A stretch of DNA of 64,000 nt. Origin: Phycisphaeraceae bacterium. GTDB lineage: Bacteria > Planctomycetota > Phycisphaerae > Phycisphaerales > Phycisphaeraceae. This document shows positions 54,101 through 57,100 of the stretch, piece after piece (positions within the stretch are counted from its first letter, which is position 1; every line of letters starts with the position of its first letter). The notes beneath the pieces were generated by a model that was not told the DNA's origin, ran no database searches, and saw nothing but the letters and a program-made list of their open reading frames with translations. Position numbers and translations under genes: made by a program. The stretch covers positions 1-64,000 of the forward strand of contig JADZCD010000053.1 of NCBI GenBank assembly GCA_020851735.1, read 5' to 3'.

Positions 54101-57100
54101 CGCCGTGTCGACCATTCTCGCGCAGATCGGCCCGTGGGTAGGCGTCACGGTGGGGGCGGCTCTGGAAGCTGAGCCCTCCATCACCTTCAAGCTCATGGTA
54201 TCTCCCGTGGGCGGAATGCTGACGCTCACCAGCGGCAGCGTCACCGGCGCCTTCCAGATCACCGGCAAGGGCAATATTTCCGCCAAGGTGCTGCTGGGCT
54301 TGGCCGGGGTCACCGGCGAACTGGCTATCTCCGGCGGCGCCCAGCTGGAAATGAAGGTCAAGTACGACTACGGCAGCAACAAGCTGTCCCTAGACCCCTC
54401 CAGCGGCTGGACGTTCCCGTTTAAGATCGGCGGGAAGGTCGAGGGCCAGGTGGCCTTTGAACTGGCCAAGGCGGATCTGTGGAACTTCCAGCTCTTTAGC
54501 ACCAGCGACTTGTGCGGAAGCCCGTTCCAATATGAAGGGCCCAAGAGCGCGGTGAACATCACCGGCATGGGCTCCTCCACCGATTGGCTGCCCTCCGCCG
54601 ACCTTTACGAGCTGAACAACGGTTACGACGCCGCCGCCAATTTAGGGCCTGTCAACGGCACTTTGAACGTGGCTGGCCTTACCCTGCACGACAGCGCGGA
54701 CAGCGATTACTTCCGCTTCCGCACGCTCGACGCCGGTGGCAGCGGCCATCAGGTGTTGCTGAGCTGGACGGAAGACAACGCGGTGTTCGACGCCCAGTTG
54801 CAGAACGCCTGGGGCACCACCGTCAGCCAACTGCAGGCCATCGACGCCCACAGCGGGCGCTTTGACCTGGCGGACCTGCCGGCCGGCGAGTATTACCTGG
54901 TCGTCCGCAACGGCCAGGAGCCGGGCTTAAGCTACAGTCTGGCCATCACCGCTCCCAGCACCGATCTGGCGGCCATGATCGGCGAAATTGAGCTCAGCAC
55001 GCAGGGCATCGAGGTCGGCCAGCCGATCACCGTGACCGCCACCATCCGCAACGGCGGCGCTAAAGACGCCGGCGAAACCGAAGCACGCCTGGTCTTCAGT
55101 CGCGACTCCCTGATCGACGACAACGACGGCAATCTCCTGCCGATCCTCAAGATCCCCGCCTTGGCGGCTGGGCAATGGTGGAAGCAGAGCTTCACCGTCA
55201 CGCTGCCCTCGGAAGTCACCGGCCGGGTCTACATCGGCGTGCTGGCCGATCGCCGCCAGGACATTGAGGAAATCAACCTGGCCGACAACGAAGCCGTCCT
55301 GCCGCTGACCGTCGCTCTGGCCGCTGATGCCCTGGAACCCAACGACACCGGCTACCGGGCCAAGAGCCTGGGCGGCTTGGTGGCCACCATCGTGCGCGAC
55401 GGCCTGAACATCGCCGCCTACAGCGACAGCGACTGGTTCAAGTTCGACCTGCCGCAGATCGGCACGGCCGAGGATTACATCCTCGTGGAACGCTATGACG
55501 GGACCGGCAACGTCTGGCTGTCCCTGGATGACGCCATCGGCACGCGCGTGCGTGATAACAACCCCGACCCGCAGACCACCGGCGACGGCACGGGCCGCAT
55601 TAACCTCGAGGGCCTCCAGCCCGGACGGTATTTCCTCCGCGTGCACGCCTTGGCGGAGGAATCCTTCACTTACACGCTCTCGATCCACAGCGCCACCCGC
55701 GCTGGGGCTGATTTAAGCGTGGATTACATCAACGTCGAGCCGGACCTGTTCCCCGGCAGCACGCAGACCGCCCAGGTGATGCTGGCTAATTACGGGTCCA
55801 CCGCCGCCGCGAACTTTACCGTTCAGTTGGCCATGTTCATCGACGGCACGATCTACAACCTCGGCCAGCCGGTGATGGTCTACCAGTTGGCCGCCGGTCA
55901 AACCGTGGCCGTGGCCGTGCCGTTCACCGTGCCGAACATGCCGCTGGATCGCTTCTTTAATTTCAGCGCCACCGTCGATTACGCCAACACCGTCACGGAA
56001 CTTAATGAAGACAACAACGTGAACTGGCTGCCCGTGCTCCTAACCGCTGAACCGGACGCCGTGGAAACGCTCGAAGCCGTGCATGGCGAGATCAATCTGG
56101 GCCTGGTGCAAGGCGACTTTACGCAAGCGGACATGAACCTGCACAGCTTCCGCGATCAGGACCTGTTCCGCTTCCGCCTTGGCGCCGCCGGCACCAATTC
56201 CGACGAGGTCCGCGTGCAGACCACCGCCGGAGCGGATATCCGCGTCACGTTGTACGACACGACGATGAATCTGATCGGCAGCGCAGCCACGGACGACAGC
56301 GGCCTGGCCCAGATCAGCCTGAATAACGTGGCGGCCGGCGAATACCTGTTGCTGGTTGAAAATCCCCAGATTCTGACCCATCCGGATTACACGCTTGCTA
56401 TCCACGCCCCGCAGCCGGCGGGAACGAATCTGGTGGCCTATGACCTGACTACCGCCGCCGCCCTGCTCTCCGGCGACAGTCTTGACGTGACCGCTCACTT
56501 GGCCAATCTCGGCGATCAGCCGGCCGGGACGTTTACCTTCCGCTACGTGCTCTCCACCGACGCCACGATCAACCTGGCCACCGCGATTTCCTTAGGCGGG
56601 CCGATCACGGTCACGAGCTTGGCTGCCGGGCAAGTGGTCACCGATCAGCGCACGCTGGACTTCTCGGGCATCGCGGCTGGTTCCTACGTCCTGGCGGTGG
56701 TAATTGATGCCGGGCAAGATGTCGCCGAGACTGCCGAATCCGACAACATCGCCACGGTGGGCTTAATCCGCCTGCCCGCAGCCGACGCCAGCGAGCCAAA
56801 CAACGCCAGCGCAACCGCCGTGGACCTGCCCTTGACCGCCGGGCAAGCCACGCTGACGGGCCTGACCATTCACGCCCCCACCGATGCCGACTGGTTCCGC
56901 ATCACTCTGCCCGGCACCGGCGGCGACCACGACAAGATCACCCTGCAACGGAATACCGACGACGCAGCGCTGATGCTGGGCATTTTTGATGCCTCTAACC
57001 ACCTGCTGGCCCAGGCGACTGCCACGCAAGGCGCTGTCAGCCTCTCGCTGAGCACCCTGGCGGCGGGCGACTATTACCTGAGAATCATCGCCGCTTCGAC

